Source: Bacteroides timonensis (GTDB taxonomy: Bacteria > Bacteroidota > Bacteroidia > Bacteroidales > Bacteroidaceae). From it: a stretch of DNA of 64,000 nucleotides. The position numbers and the translations under genes are program-made. The stretch's first letter is position 1. Every line of letters begins with the position of its first letter. The DNA lies in assembly GCF_000513195.1 (NCBI RefSeq), contig NZ_CBVI010000001.1:1-64000 (forward strand). Reading direction: 5' to 3'. The notes under the pieces were generated by a model. The model was not told the DNA's origin and searched no databases. It saw nothing but the letters and a program-made list of their open reading frames with translations. This document shows, piece by piece, positions 16,916-27,200 of this stretch.

Positions 16916-18841
16916 TCATGGAACATCCATTTGAAACGGCGAAGCCGGAAGTCCCGCCTTATTCTTCAAATTGGCCTCCTGCGGATTATCATCCCAAGCA
17001 TAGCGAACCTTTGTGGGCTGAGCAATCCCTTCACTCCAGACCATCACTTTATTGCCTTCCACGGTCGCCTCAGCCCATTTAAAACGTCCATCCGCTCCCG
17101 CCAGCGCAAAACCTTTAAGTTGAGCTACAGGCATTAAATCATCCGTTCCCGCCTCAAAAGATAGAATGATCTTTCCTCCCTCAATAGCGGCGGCAGTGCA
17201 CAGCGGACCACTATGAACTATATCTTTGTGACCATATACTTTCTTCTTGACCTGAAGCGCCACTCTCCTTGCCAGTTCCTTCTTATTCAGCGGATGAATA
17301 TCATTCCACTCTCCTAAGTCTATTGCCACAACCAAAGAGGTATTAGGCAACTTCAACGTCACCTGCCGCTGTGCTTCACGCATACCTGCCCAACCACTTT
17401 CTACAGGCTGCTGATGCGTCTGCATAAAATTGGGTAGCTGCATAATAAAGAATGGCAGGTCTTCATCTGCAAATTTCACCCGCCAGTCTTTGAGCATGGC
17501 AGTCAATAAAGCTTCATATTCACCCGGACGTCCTGCATTCGATTCGCCCTGATACCACAAAGCTCCCTTAAAAGTAAGATTCCGCAAAGGAGAAATCATG
17601 GAATTATACATACCGGTCGGAATGTTCTGAAAAGATACACCTCCTCTTCCGGCAGGCATTTCACAACCCAGCCTATACTTCCACTCCTCGGACAAGCGAA
17701 CCGTATCCCCATCTATCGCCATGCAATAGGGCTTACCTTTTACAAAGCTGGGACGACCACCGGAATTAATAAGACGTACCGTAACCAGATTCTCTCCCGC
17801 TTTCAACACCGATGCAGGAACTTTATAAATGCGCGGCGGATATTGATAGGAAGTAGTACCTACAAAAACACCATTCACATACACAGAGTCCGCATTTACC
17901 ATACAGCCTAAACGCAATATGGCATCTTTATCAGCCTGCCCGACTGTAAGGCGAATATTCTGCCGGAACCAGTGCGATCCACTTACCGGATAACCATCCT
18001 TACTGCCCAACTGATAAGAAAACATATTCACTTCCTCCCAGTCGGAATCATTCAATTCCGGTTCATACCATTTAACCGGAGCATGAAGGCCTTCATCACC
18101 TTTATATAAAGAAAGATTCCAAAACCTCGACATCATTCCTCCCGCTTTATTCATCAATGCCTTGTATTCATCGGAGTTATAGATATCCCGCTCACGCAGG
18201 TTCTTCGGGAATGCCTGAAGCGCATCTTCACTCATCCAGGCTTCAATAGAACTTCCTCCCCAACTTGAATTGATAATGCCGACAGGAACTTTCGTCTCAT
18301 TATACATCTCTATTGCAAAAAAATAAGGTAATGCAGCATAAGACTGGGCAACCTGCGGATTCAGTGCTGTCCAGTTCATCTGGGATATATCTTCTTTAGG
18401 ACCATGCAAATCATTACCATAGGGAGTCTTGACATAGCGGACCATTGAATTCTCGTAAGTAGCAGTCTCTCTACCGAACATATCCGCTACACGCGCCACC
18501 GTCAGTTCCATATTCGACTGTCCCGAGCACAACCATACATCTCCTATCAGGATATCCTTCACTGTCATTTCGTTCACTGTCAGTTCATAAGGACCACCGG
18601 CCTTCATTGCAGGAAGTGTTACCAGCCATTTGCCATTTTCATCGGCTACTGCCGTGTATTTCTTCTTCTTGAACATGACAACCACATTCTCACCCGGATC
18701 AGCCGTTCCCCATATTTTTATGGGACGTTCACGTTGCAATACCATCCCATCCGAAAGAACGGATGGGAGTTTCACTTTAGCCTCAGCCAACACAGAACAG
18801 ATGCAGGCCAGTACTATCAATAAAGCAAATCTGTATTTCAT
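16916..18841 (-). CDS. SGNH-hydrolase acetylesterase (sialate O-acetylesterase family), likely acetyl-xylan esterase
   Basis: This secreted esterase of 641 aa has signal peptide MKYRFALLIVLACICSVLAEA. I chose ATG 18841 because AAAGGAAAG lies just before it; ATG 18859 would add six residues. The SASA-type domain shows the nucleophile motif CSGQSNME near residue 107, WYQGESN, and the catalytic His in NDIHPLNK. A beta-sandwich insert resembling the GH2 sugar-binding domain (about 255-390, HWFRQNIRL, VYVNGVFVG) splits the catalytic domain, as in related CE20-type enzymes. It follows the alpha-glucuronidase gene by 26 bp, so removal of acetyl groups from glucuronoxylan is the best guess; sialic acid is unlikely in this context. 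Confidence 0.82.
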   Translation of the reverse strand: MKYRFALLIVLACICSVLAEAKVKLPSVLSDGMVLQRERPIKIWGTADPGENVVVMFKKKKYTAVADENGKWLVTLPAMKAGGPYELTVNEMTVKDILIGDVWLCSGQSNMELTVARVADMFGRETATYENSMVRYVKTPYGNDLHGPKEDISQMNWTALNPQVAQSYAALPYFFAIEMYNETKVPVGIINSSWGGSSIEAWMSEDALQAFPKNLRERDIYNSDEYKALMNKAGGMMSRFWNLSLYKGDEGLHAPVKWYEPELNDSDWEEVNMFSYQLGSKDGYPVSGSHWFRQNIRLTVGQADKDAILRLGCMVNADSVYVNGVFVGTTSYQYPPRIYKVPASVLKAGENLVTVRLINSGGRPSFVKGKPYCMAIDGDTVRLSEEWKYRLGCEMPAGRGGVSFQNIPTGMYNSMISPLRNLTFKGALWYQGESNAGRPGEYEALLTAMLKDWRVKFADEDLPFFIMQLPNFMQTHQQPVESGWAGMREAQRQVTLKLPNTSLVVAIDLGEWNDIHPLNKKELARRVALQVKKKVYGHKDIVHSGPLCTAAAIEGGKIILSFEAGTDDLMPVAQLKGFALAGADGRFKWAEATVEGNKVMVWSEGIAQPTKVRYAWDDNPQEANLKNKAGLPASPFQMDVP

Positions 18842-18867
18842 AATCTTTCCTTTCTCCATACTCCTTC

Positions 18868-21363
18868 TTATTTTACAGAACTCTCCGGCGCTCCCAGGAA
18901 AGAAGGTTTCAAACCTCCGAAGTCAATCATTATCTTCTGCATGACAAGTGCCGGATCAAGCGGACGGATGCGCAAGGTATGCTTTTCTTTCTTATCAAGC
19001 AAATGTTTTGTTTGGGTAGTAATGATGTGCTCAGCCTGCAATCTGCCAAGTTCACCTTTATAATCACCGTTGATGTTGACTATCTGTTCGTCGCCGCCAT
19101 CCAGTGAAACCGCATATCGCAGTCCTTTATAATCATTGAAATTCAATGTCGAAGAGAAACGTACTATAACTGTTACTTCACCACTCTTCTCCGTTTCAAA
19201 ATCATATTCCAAATACATATCTTCGCCCGGAGTAGCTGTGGAAGGCAAAGTAGTGACGGCTGACAAGGTACGTCCCAGGTTAGGGATCGTAATCCAATTA
19301 GCAGATGCACCATTCGCTGAACGGGTATAATGTTCTGCTTCAATAGATATATATCCATCCTTTTCTACAAACACAGGTGGCGCAGGAGCTATACGGGGCT
19401 CGGGTACAGAAGTCACTTTAGGCATTATATTGCGCTTCGGATCATTCCAGGATCTATATCCGATGTGAGTCTGATCCATGATATGATTCCATTTGCCCCC
19501 ACTCATTACATGATTATAATGATAAGTCAGCACGGAGTCGCGCTCGAAACAAGCACGTGCCTTATCCGCCCATTTATTGGCTTTCACATCATTGGCCTCT
19601 GCCAGTTTACGGTTCATTGCCACGGCATAGTACATATCATATAAGTTGGAACATGCCTGTATCGGGAAAAGTACCAGTTGGTCGAAAGCATCCCGGTATT
19701 CGGCAGGCATCAGATAATAAAGTTTCAAAGCATCCAGACACAATACAGCGTATTCATCTTTTACACTTTGCCATTCGTTATAATTTTCCAGGCTGTAAGT
19801 CCGGTCATTCAACATTTCCGGAGTAACCCTACGGTTGTATTTAGTATAAGTGTCGATCAGACGAGCCGCTTCTTCGGCATAGTATCCGCCAAATTGCTGA
19901 CGACAGAAATCCACCGTATGCTGAAACAGATTATTTTCATTGAAACGTTTCGGTTCCCAGGCCATATCTAAAAAGAAGGTGATGGGATATTCCATCGGCT
20001 TCAAGTCACCTACGTTCACCACCCACAATTCGCGCACGCCATAGTCATAGGTCAGCATCATCTGCTCCCACGTGCGTTGTATCTGAGTAATATTTATCCA
20101 TTTGGAGTTACGGGGAGCCCCTACATAGTCGAAATGATAATACATGCCGTAACCACCTTTACGAGGCTTCGCTTTCAAGTCGGGCAATTTACGTACATTG
20201 CCCCAGTTGTCATCACAGAGCAGCAGCGTTACATCGTCGGGCACTCGCATACCCTTATCATAATAATCCTGCACTTCCTTATAAAGCGCCCATACCTGCG
20301 GAGTTTCTTTTGCCTTCTTACCGGTTACTTTCTCTATGATTTTCCGCTGATCTTTCACGATATTCTGCAACAAGGAGATATTGGCATCTTCGCTCATCGG
20401 TTCATCGCCGTCGCCACGCATGGCAAGGGTGATCACCGCTTCCCAATCCTTGCAGCGTTCCATACCCTGCTGCCAGAAGTCGCGCAACACAGCACCGTTC
20501 GTAGTGTAATTCCACTCTCCTTTTCCACGACGTTTCCAGTCCTTTTGAGCCTGTCCCATCGGTTCATGATGGGAAGTACTCATCACAATTCCCATCTCGT
20601 TGGCCAACGGACCGTTCATCGGGTCATCATCGTAGAAAGCACTGTTCCACATAGCAGGCCACATAAAATTTCCTTTGAGGCGAAGCACCAGTTCGAACAC
20701 CGTTTCGTAGAACTTACTATTGAACCCACCAAAGGTAGCAGACGCCCAGCCGCCTAAACTGGGCCATTCATCATTCAGGAAAATACCGCGGTACTTCACT
20801 GCCGGTACACCATCGGTATATACACCTTCTTTAATAGATATAATATCATGCTTCTCCACCGGAACATCTGCCCAGAAATACCAGGGAGAGACACCCATCT
20901 GCCGGGAAAGCTCGTAAATACCGTAAATAGTTCCCCGCTTGTCACTACCGGCAATGACAATTGCCTCTTCCACTCCTTCCACGGGCTGCTTCACCGTCTG
21001 AAGAATGTACTTCTCACGTTTCCCCTTCAAATCTGCAGCTGGAATCTTTCCTGCCTGCACCAGTTGTTTAATCCATAAACTATTCTCAACAGAACCGACA
21101 ATCAGCATACGGTTACCGGATGGGGAATGAATAATTTCCGGAGTAGCGCCTGTCACTTTACCTGCATCTGTCTGCAAATTGGCAACAGCCCTCAGCACTC
21201 CTTTATCTTCCTGCGAGTCTACCAGTATCGGATACGCCTTTCCTTGCTGTATCCAGGTAAAACCATTACTCTTATTTGTCACAAAACGCTCTGCCGCCGA
21301 CAAAGAGGGAAGTAACATGAAACTTACTAAACAATAAAAAATCCAACTAATTCTTGTTTTCAT
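18868..21363 (-). CDS. GH115 xylan alpha-1,2-glucuronidase
   Basis: This secreted enzyme removes (4-O-methyl-)glucuronic acid side chains from xylan; unlike GH67, GH115 enzymes act on internal substituted residues of long chains. The protein is 831 aa from ATG 21363; the longer frame to 21444 would overlap the -7 box. A signal peptide ends near LSAAE (residue 24). GH115 features in order are GTIYGIYELSRQMGVSPWYFWADVP, YRGIFLNDEWPSLGGWA, MSTSHHEPMGQAQ, LLCDDNWGNVRKLP and ELWVVNVGDLKPMEYP. The C-terminal domain (from about 660, YISIEAEHYTR) is the beta-sandwich typical of Bacteroides GH115. It shares promoter B with the esterase. Confidence 0.95.
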   Translation of the reverse strand: MKTRISWIFYCLVSFMLLPSLSAAERFVTNKSNGFTWIQQGKAYPILVDSQEDKGVLRAVANLQTDAGKVTGATPEIIHSPSGNRMLIVGSVENSLWIKQLVQAGKIPAADLKGKREKYILQTVKQPVEGVEEAIVIAGSDKRGTIYGIYELSRQMGVSPWYFWADVPVEKHDIISIKEGVYTDGVPAVKYRGIFLNDEWPSLGGWASATFGGFNSKFYETVFELVLRLKGNFMWPAMWNSAFYDDDPMNGPLANEMGIVMSTSHHEPMGQAQKDWKRRGKGEWNYTTNGAVLRDFWQQGMERCKDWEAVITLAMRGDGDEPMSEDANISLLQNIVKDQRKIIEKVTGKKAKETPQVWALYKEVQDYYDKGMRVPDDVTLLLCDDNWGNVRKLPDLKAKPRKGGYGMYYHFDYVGAPRNSKWINITQIQRTWEQMMLTYDYGVRELWVVNVGDLKPMEYPITFFLDMAWEPKRFNENNLFQHTVDFCRQQFGGYYAEEAARLIDTYTKYNRRVTPEMLNDRTYSLENYNEWQSVKDEYAVLCLDALKLYYLMPAEYRDAFDQLVLFPIQACSNLYDMYYAVAMNRKLAEANDVKANKWADKARACFERDSVLTYHYNHVMSGGKWNHIMDQTHIGYRSWNDPKRNIMPKVTSVPEPRIAPAPPVFVEKDGYISIEAEHYTRSANGASANWITIPNLGRTLSAVTTLPSTATPGEDMYLEYDFETEKSGEVTVIVRFSSTLNFNDYKGLRYAVSLDGGDEQIVNINGDYKGELGRLQAEHIITTQTKHLLDKKEKHTLRIRPLDPALVMQKIMIDFGGLKPSFLGAPESSVK

Positions 21364-21397
21364 GGTAAGATACTTTTTAATTAACCTTCGTTTTGTA

Positions 21398-21506
21398 CAA
21401 AGATAGTTCATTACAAAGAACTTTTCGAATCTTCGTGTTCCCATTTGCTACGGTCAATGTTACATCCCGTCTTTTCATGTTACATAAACTTACATTGATG
21501 TAACAT
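21398..21506 (-). promoter_or_regulatory. Predicted regulated promoter B of GH115-acetylesterase operon
   Basis: The minus strand carries TATCTTTG (21398-21405), a perfect TAnnTTTG box, about 35 bp before the GH115 start. TTACAT on the plus strand occurs at 21460 and 21480, and an inverted ATGTAA at 21498, inside a TTACAT-TG-ATGTAA palindrome (21490-21503). The first TTACAT lies 62 bp from the -7 box and the second 20 bp further, matching promoter A. No good -33 TTG is present. Confidence 0.6.
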
Positions 21507-21670
21507 ACGCTCAAAAAATGGCTCTGGTCAGCCCTAAACCAGCACCTTACCTTTGATTTACCTCCATCATTCATGTCCCCTGGCCTTAGCCTATCATCAA
21601 TGCCGATGATGCCCACCATCAATACCATTGATGATAGACATCACACTCAAAGTGAAGTTACTCCATCTGG

Positions 21671-24130
21671 TCAAAGTTTTACCGTCACCTTCTTTCCTGT
21701 ATAAGTAACCGTCTTGCTGTTGCCGTCCGCTGTCTTCACCGTAAACTGGCGTTTTTCGAGCATGCCGTTATATTTTCCCTTGCGTGCACCGATAGTGAGC
21801 GTACGGGAAGCATTATTCCATGTCATAGGAATTTCCGTATATGCTCCTGATTCATAGTTATAATTATCAAACTCATCTTCGTAAAGGGTGAAACTGCCAT
21901 TGGCACCTGCATACACTTTCAACTCAAGATTATCCCAAGCTTTTTCTGTCGCATATTGCACATCGGGGCCGATGGGAACAATACTTCCGGCTCTGACGTA
22001 AAGTGGAATCATATCAATAGTCGTTTCTCTTGATATTTCCTGACCACCATCATATTTCTCATTAGTCCAGAAATCATACCATACAGTGCCTGCGGGCAGA
22101 TAAATCTTTGCAGTTTTCTTTGTAGTGAAGTCTACTGTCATGCTGCCTTTGCTCTTATTTTTATTGTCATCCCTGTCCCAGCCTGTCTCTTCCGATGCAG
22201 TAGCTGCCACTTCCGGAGTGTATTGCGCTTCCACAATCGGAGCCACCAGGATAGACTTGCCAAACATATATTCGTCATTCATGTCCCACACCTTCTTGTC
22301 ATCGGCAAAATCCATCATCAGCGCACGCATAAAGCTTGACTGCTTATTGGTGACCTGCCAGGAAGTAGAATATATATAAGGTAACAGAGAATAACGCAAA
22401 CGGATAGCTTTTTCGATAGCATCGTAAATGGGTTCTCCTTTTTTTCCAAACTGATAAATCTCTCTCGGAGCTTCCGTTCCGTGCGAACGCATCATCGGAT
22501 TGAACGCTCCAAACTGTACCCAGCGTACGTATAATTCCTGATAGGACGGATTCTTTGTAGCTGATCCATCATTCCATCCCTTGTTGTAATGGCCTAAGAA
22601 GAAGCCCCCGATATCACTATTGAAGTTGGGATTTCCCGTAAGGGTAAAGTTCAGCCCGGCAGGTATCTGTTTACGCAATGATTCCCAGGTAGAAACGATA
22701 TCACCCGACCATACATTACATCCGTAGCGCTGCTGCCCAGCAAATCCTGAACGGGTAAGAATAAACACACGCTTGTCTGAAGTCGTAGCTCGTTGGTGAT
22801 CATAAACACCACCTACGGCCATCAACGGATAGGCACTGCGTACTTTGCGGAATGAGCCTAAATAGGTAGGTGTATCAAAATCTTCGGGTTTTGCATCCAG
22901 ATGATCCGGTTCGGTGGAGTCCATCCACCATCCATCCATACCCAAATCATAGAGGCGAGTCAGATGTTTCCAGTAAATATCACGTGCAACGGGGCTGTAG
23001 GCATCATAAACTCTCACGCCCGACAGATAGTCTTCCCTGGGAGGCCACGTATCAGTGCCTGCAAGAGGCCAAGTCCTGAAATTAAACAATAGTCCTTTTT
23101 CATTCAGCTCCTTATAAGGCTTGGTCTGTGGACCGAATGAAGACCAGATCGTGATAATCATGTGCGCATTCTTTGCATGAATCTCATCCAGCATCTGCTG
23201 AGGATTATAGTAATTACCATCCAAAAATTCCATTGCATTCCACAGGTAATTACTACCCCAGTACTGCCAATCCTGCACGATACCATCCAGGGGAATCTGT
23301 AATTCACGGTATTTGTTCAGTACGCCCAGTACTTCATTCTGACTTTTATAACGCTCTTTGCTCTGCCAGTAGCCATACGTCCACAAGGGGAACATGGGTA
23401 CTTGCCCGGTAAGAGTACGCATTTGGGCAACTACGCCATCGGCATCTCCACCATACATAAAATAGTAGTCTGTGCAATCACCAACTTCCGATTCAAATGA
23501 AGTCTCATTCTCATCGTCAGCAAAGTTGGTCGGAGAATAGTTATCCCAGAAAAGACCATAGCCTTTCACGGATTGGAAGAAGGTGATTCCGTCTTCCACA
23601 TTGCCCGGCATCAGATACTTCCGTTGGTTACGTTGCGACATTTTACCATTCTGAAGTATTCCCAATCCATATATAGCCTCCTCTTTTTCAAGCGTAAAGG
23701 CCTGGCGAACTTTATAAGTGCCCTCATCGGCTTTGCCCTTATTCGGATAAAAAGAAGGAGTTCCCTTTTCTGCCAGTAATTCGTTGTTTTTTGTATCGGT
23801 GAAGCGTACCGTTCCATCGGTCTTGTTTAAAATAACAATCATATCAGACGTTTTCAATCTGACATCATCTCCCTGTTCCTTAAAATCAATCTTAGTTTGT
23901 TCCGGCACCAATGTTACGGAAAGACTTTCTTTGTCCGGCATCTGATCCTTTACCGAAGGATACTTCACTATGCGGACAATAGAAGGAGAATAAAAAATAA
24001 CTTCTGCATTGAAGTTTCCTTCCACCACATTTACCTTTACACCCTGTGGCGTCCTATTCACATTTTGCGCCATCAGTAAACCGGATACTAAAAGAAATAT
24101 ACCGGTAATTCCTACTTTTACTTTTCTCAT
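21671..24130 (-). CDS. GH31 alpha-glycosidase (alpha-xylosidase/alpha-glucosidase type)
   Basis: This 819-aa secreted or periplasmic enzyme (signal peptide to about LLMAQ, residue 22) has an N-terminal galactose-mutarotase-like domain, the (beta/alpha)8 barrel and a C-terminal DUF5110-like region. The nucleophile is Asp404 in WWMDSTEPD; the acid/base is the Asp of WSGDIVSTW. GLGILQNGK and RNQRKYLMPGN are typical of the alpha-xylosidase/alpha-glucosidase branch. No PA14 insert is apparent. In a xylan locus it could act on alpha-linked side groups, but substrate cannot be read from sequence. It has its own upstream region without the TTACAT pair seen at its neighbours. Confidence 0.88.
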   Translation of the reverse strand: MRKVKVGITGIFLLVSGLLMAQNVNRTPQGVKVNVVEGNFNAEVIFYSPSIVRIVKYPSVKDQMPDKESLSVTLVPEQTKIDFKEQGDDVRLKTSDMIVILNKTDGTVRFTDTKNNELLAEKGTPSFYPNKGKADEGTYKVRQAFTLEKEEAIYGLGILQNGKMSQRNQRKYLMPGNVEDGITFFQSVKGYGLFWDNYSPTNFADDENETSFESEVGDCTDYYFMYGGDADGVVAQMRTLTGQVPMFPLWTYGYWQSKERYKSQNEVLGVLNKYRELQIPLDGIVQDWQYWGSNYLWNAMEFLDGNYYNPQQMLDEIHAKNAHMIITIWSSFGPQTKPYKELNEKGLLFNFRTWPLAGTDTWPPREDYLSGVRVYDAYSPVARDIYWKHLTRLYDLGMDGWWMDSTEPDHLDAKPEDFDTPTYLGSFRKVRSAYPLMAVGGVYDHQRATTSDKRVFILTRSGFAGQQRYGCNVWSGDIVSTWESLRKQIPAGLNFTLTGNPNFNSDIGGFFLGHYNKGWNDGSATKNPSYQELYVRWVQFGAFNPMMRSHGTEAPREIYQFGKKGEPIYDAIEKAIRLRYSLLPYIYSTSWQVTNKQSSFMRALMMDFADDKKVWDMNDEYMFGKSILVAPIVEAQYTPEVAATASEETGWDRDDNKNKSKGSMTVDFTTKKTAKIYLPAGTVWYDFWTNEKYDGGQEISRETTIDMIPLYVRAGSIVPIGPDVQYATEKAWDNLELKVYAGANGSFTLYEDEFDNYNYESGAYTEIPMTWNNASRTLTIGARKGKYNGMLEKRQFTVKTADGNSKTVTYTGKKVTVKL

Positions 24131-24161
24131 GATATTTCGTTTAAAATTTGAATTATGAGGG

Positions 24162-24169
24162 CAAAAGTA
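24162..24169 (-). promoter_or_regulatory. Possible -7 box for GH31 gene
   Basis: TACTTTTG on the minus strand fits TAnnTTTG, 31 bp before the GH31 start. The inverted pair GTTGC-AAGAA-GCAAC (24201-24215) lies upstream. There is no TTACAT at the 62-bp position, so control may differ from promoters A-C. Confidence 0.35.
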
Positions 24170-24233
24170 GCCTGAAGCCTATAAAGCACGTGGTACAAAT
24201 GTTGCAAGAAGCAACAATCTCGTTGAAATGTGA

Positions 24234-27200
24234 CTATTTCGGTTGTTCTTTCAGACTATTAACGTACTGCAAAGGACGCATACCAAACTCTTCCTGAAAA
24301 CATTTACTCAGATAACTGGATGTACTGAACCCAACCCGGTCGGCAACTTCGGCCACCGTATGTCCTTCTTCCAAAAGTTGTGCGGCACGTTTCAGACGAA
24401 TGGAACGGATAAAATTTGTCGGTGTCTTTCCTACCACTGAAACCAGTTTTCGATACAGACCCGTGCGATCCATTCCCATGTCCCGACTCAATACCTCTAC
24501 TGAATACTCAGGATTGTCCAGATTCTGTTCTACAAATTTCAAAGCCTTACGAAGAAACAATTCATCGGCTGCCGATAGCAAGGAGTTGTCCGGCTCAGCT
24601 CCCGGAGTTGCTTTCAGTTGTTCTTTCCTTTTCTCCTGCTGTTCCAGCAACTGGCGCATATTCATCAACAGTTCTTCCAAAGCCAATTCATTTTCAGCAG
24701 GCGACAGAGGAGACAGGACTCCTTCCGAAAGCTGGTCAACCAGTTCCTTTAGTTCTACGGCATTATTCTGTATTTCCTTCAGTTGCAATTTGGTTCTGCC
24801 TTCATCCGTATGTTTTAAAATGGTATCCAAGGGAGAGATTATACGACTGATAGGTTCTGCCAGTTCCTGATTGATGTTTTGCAAGAAAGTGGACTTCATT
24901 TCATCCAGTTTCTCTTTTTGCTCACGTACCAGTTTTCGGCGTTTGTGTCGTATATATACAAAAACTATGGCGATCAAGCTTCCCGTTGCGAACAGAAAAT
25001 AAAAGAGATAAGCATAAGTGGTTTTCCAAAACGGAGCTTTTACGGTTATTTCAATTTCCGCATATTTTCCCGTCCACGACTCACTATTATCAGCGGCTTG
25101 CACTCTGAAAGTGTAAGTGCCAGGCGGCAAGTCAGTATAAGTGGCAGTCCCCTTACCATCGGAAGAGCGGATTTCTCGTTCCAAATAGTCAATACCCGTC
25201 AGTTGGTAACGATAATAGGTCTGTGTGGGATTGATATAATTCAAGGCGGAAAACTCTAAAGTGAAAAAGTTCTGATCATAGTTCAAGATAATCTCTTTGG
25301 TCAAGGTTATAGGGTGTTGAAGTATCCTGTTACCATGATACATTTTTCCACTTTCCACACGTTCACCAAACAGATCAAAGCCCACGAATAGAGGTGAGGC
25401 ATACGCCCGCTCCGTTGTGGTATGAAGTGGGACAAACTTATTAAATCCATTAATGCCACCCCAGTAGAGAGTTCCATCTTCTGCGACAAAAGAGGACCGC
25501 TCGCAGAATTCATCCGTAATCACACCATCGTACTGATTGAAATTAGCAAACGAATATCGCATCTGTTCTCCCTCTCCCGTTACAGTGATACGTGTTATCC
25601 CGTTAGAAGTAGATACCCAGATAGCATGATCTTGTGTTTGAATGATGGAACGGATAGAGTTATTGACCAAGCCGTCCGTGGTATGAAACGTTTTTTGTTG
25701 TCCGGTAGCTGTGTTATAAAGCAACAACCCATCTTCCAGACCAATCCATATTTGCTTTTGCCGGTCTACAAAGATGGAAGTACACACATGAAAACTGGGG
25801 TTAAAGGTATATTCTTTTGAGGTACAATCATAAACAAACCAACCTTTCCGTGTAATGCCTGCTAAACGGTCCTTCCCCAAAGATGCCAATTGGTAGACAG
25901 TCAAATTATCCGTCTGAGGTAGTCCCTGCTCCTTTTCATATTGTCCGGTTTCGGGAGTAAATGTACCGAAACCCTGATTTTCAGTACATAAATACAGAGT
26001 TCCGTCCGGTTGCTCCATAATAGAATGAATTGTCTGGCCGGACAACGGATAATATCTGGTTTTTCCATCCGGCAGCATACAATAAAGTCCCTGTCCGATA
26101 CTTCCCAACCAAGTACGTTGCCGACTGTCCTTAAACAGGGTATTGCAATTGACTGTGGACAATTCCTTGGAATATAAGTTTATGTCTCCATTAGAAAGAT
26201 GATAGGAGAATAGTCCTTCCCGGGTTCCCACCCACATATTATCCTGGTTTTGTGCTGCAATGCAAGTTACATAAAGATTCATATTTTCCGTAACGGGAAA
26301 CAATGTCCTGCCAATATTCTGAAAGCGGAAACGGTCCGGATGATAATACAGGATTCCCCGGTTCAAGGTCCCTACCCACATGCCACCTTGGCTGTCATTG
26401 TAAAGCGTACTCACTTCTGTATTTATATTGCGTCCGTCCACTAATTTCAAGGTTAGTATATATTGTTTTCTTTCCAGCCCCGCATCTATATTCCATAATC
26501 CTTTATGACAACTAATCCATATGCTTCCGTCTTTATCAACAGACAGGTAATTCAGCCAATAGCTTGTCTGCAACACGATGTTCCATTTTCTTCTTTCTAC
26601 ATCATAAGCCAACATTACCCCGCCCCTGTTACCATTGCATAACTGGTAGAAAGTATTCGTTCCCGGCACTACGTAAGATGTATTCCCATACACTCCTTCA
26701 GGAAGTTCATCCGACAGTTTCTGCCGATATATTTCCTTTTGTGACTCCATAGCGTAACAAATCAATAAACCGGAACGATAGAACAGATATAAGTTCCCGT
26801 CCAACACCCCAAGATCATAAACCTGATCGGTGGTATCTCCAATCGATGAAACACGATTCAGAAAAGTACTTGCCTGCAGAGTTGTCTTATCTATGCGTAC
26901 CAAATCATCCTTATCCGTTATGACCCATAAATCCTTGGTCTTATCCATGAAAAAATCCTTCATCGGAGTATCTATCCCCCATAAAGCCAGCAAACTGTCC
27001 GGTCGCTCAATAAAACATTCACGTCCTATATCCACCACCATCAGTTGGCGTTGATTTTTAAGCCACATATATCCGTGAGCATCTATATATTCGTGATGAA
27101 ATCCGGAATAGTCTGATAACCGGCAGATATCTTCCCGATCATAGTGCAGATAACTGAAATTAGTACCGTCATATAAGTTCAGTAATCCTTCCGTAGTTAT

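Noticed and set aside
16916..18841. Sialic-acid metabolism esterase
   Set aside because: Family name suggests sialate, but it shares an operon with GH115 alpha-glucuronidase and no sialidase or Neu5Ac genes are present.
24194..24234. Possible operator before the GH31 gene
   Set aside because: At the 62-bp position the sequence is TTGAAAT-like, not TTACAT, and no second copy follows.
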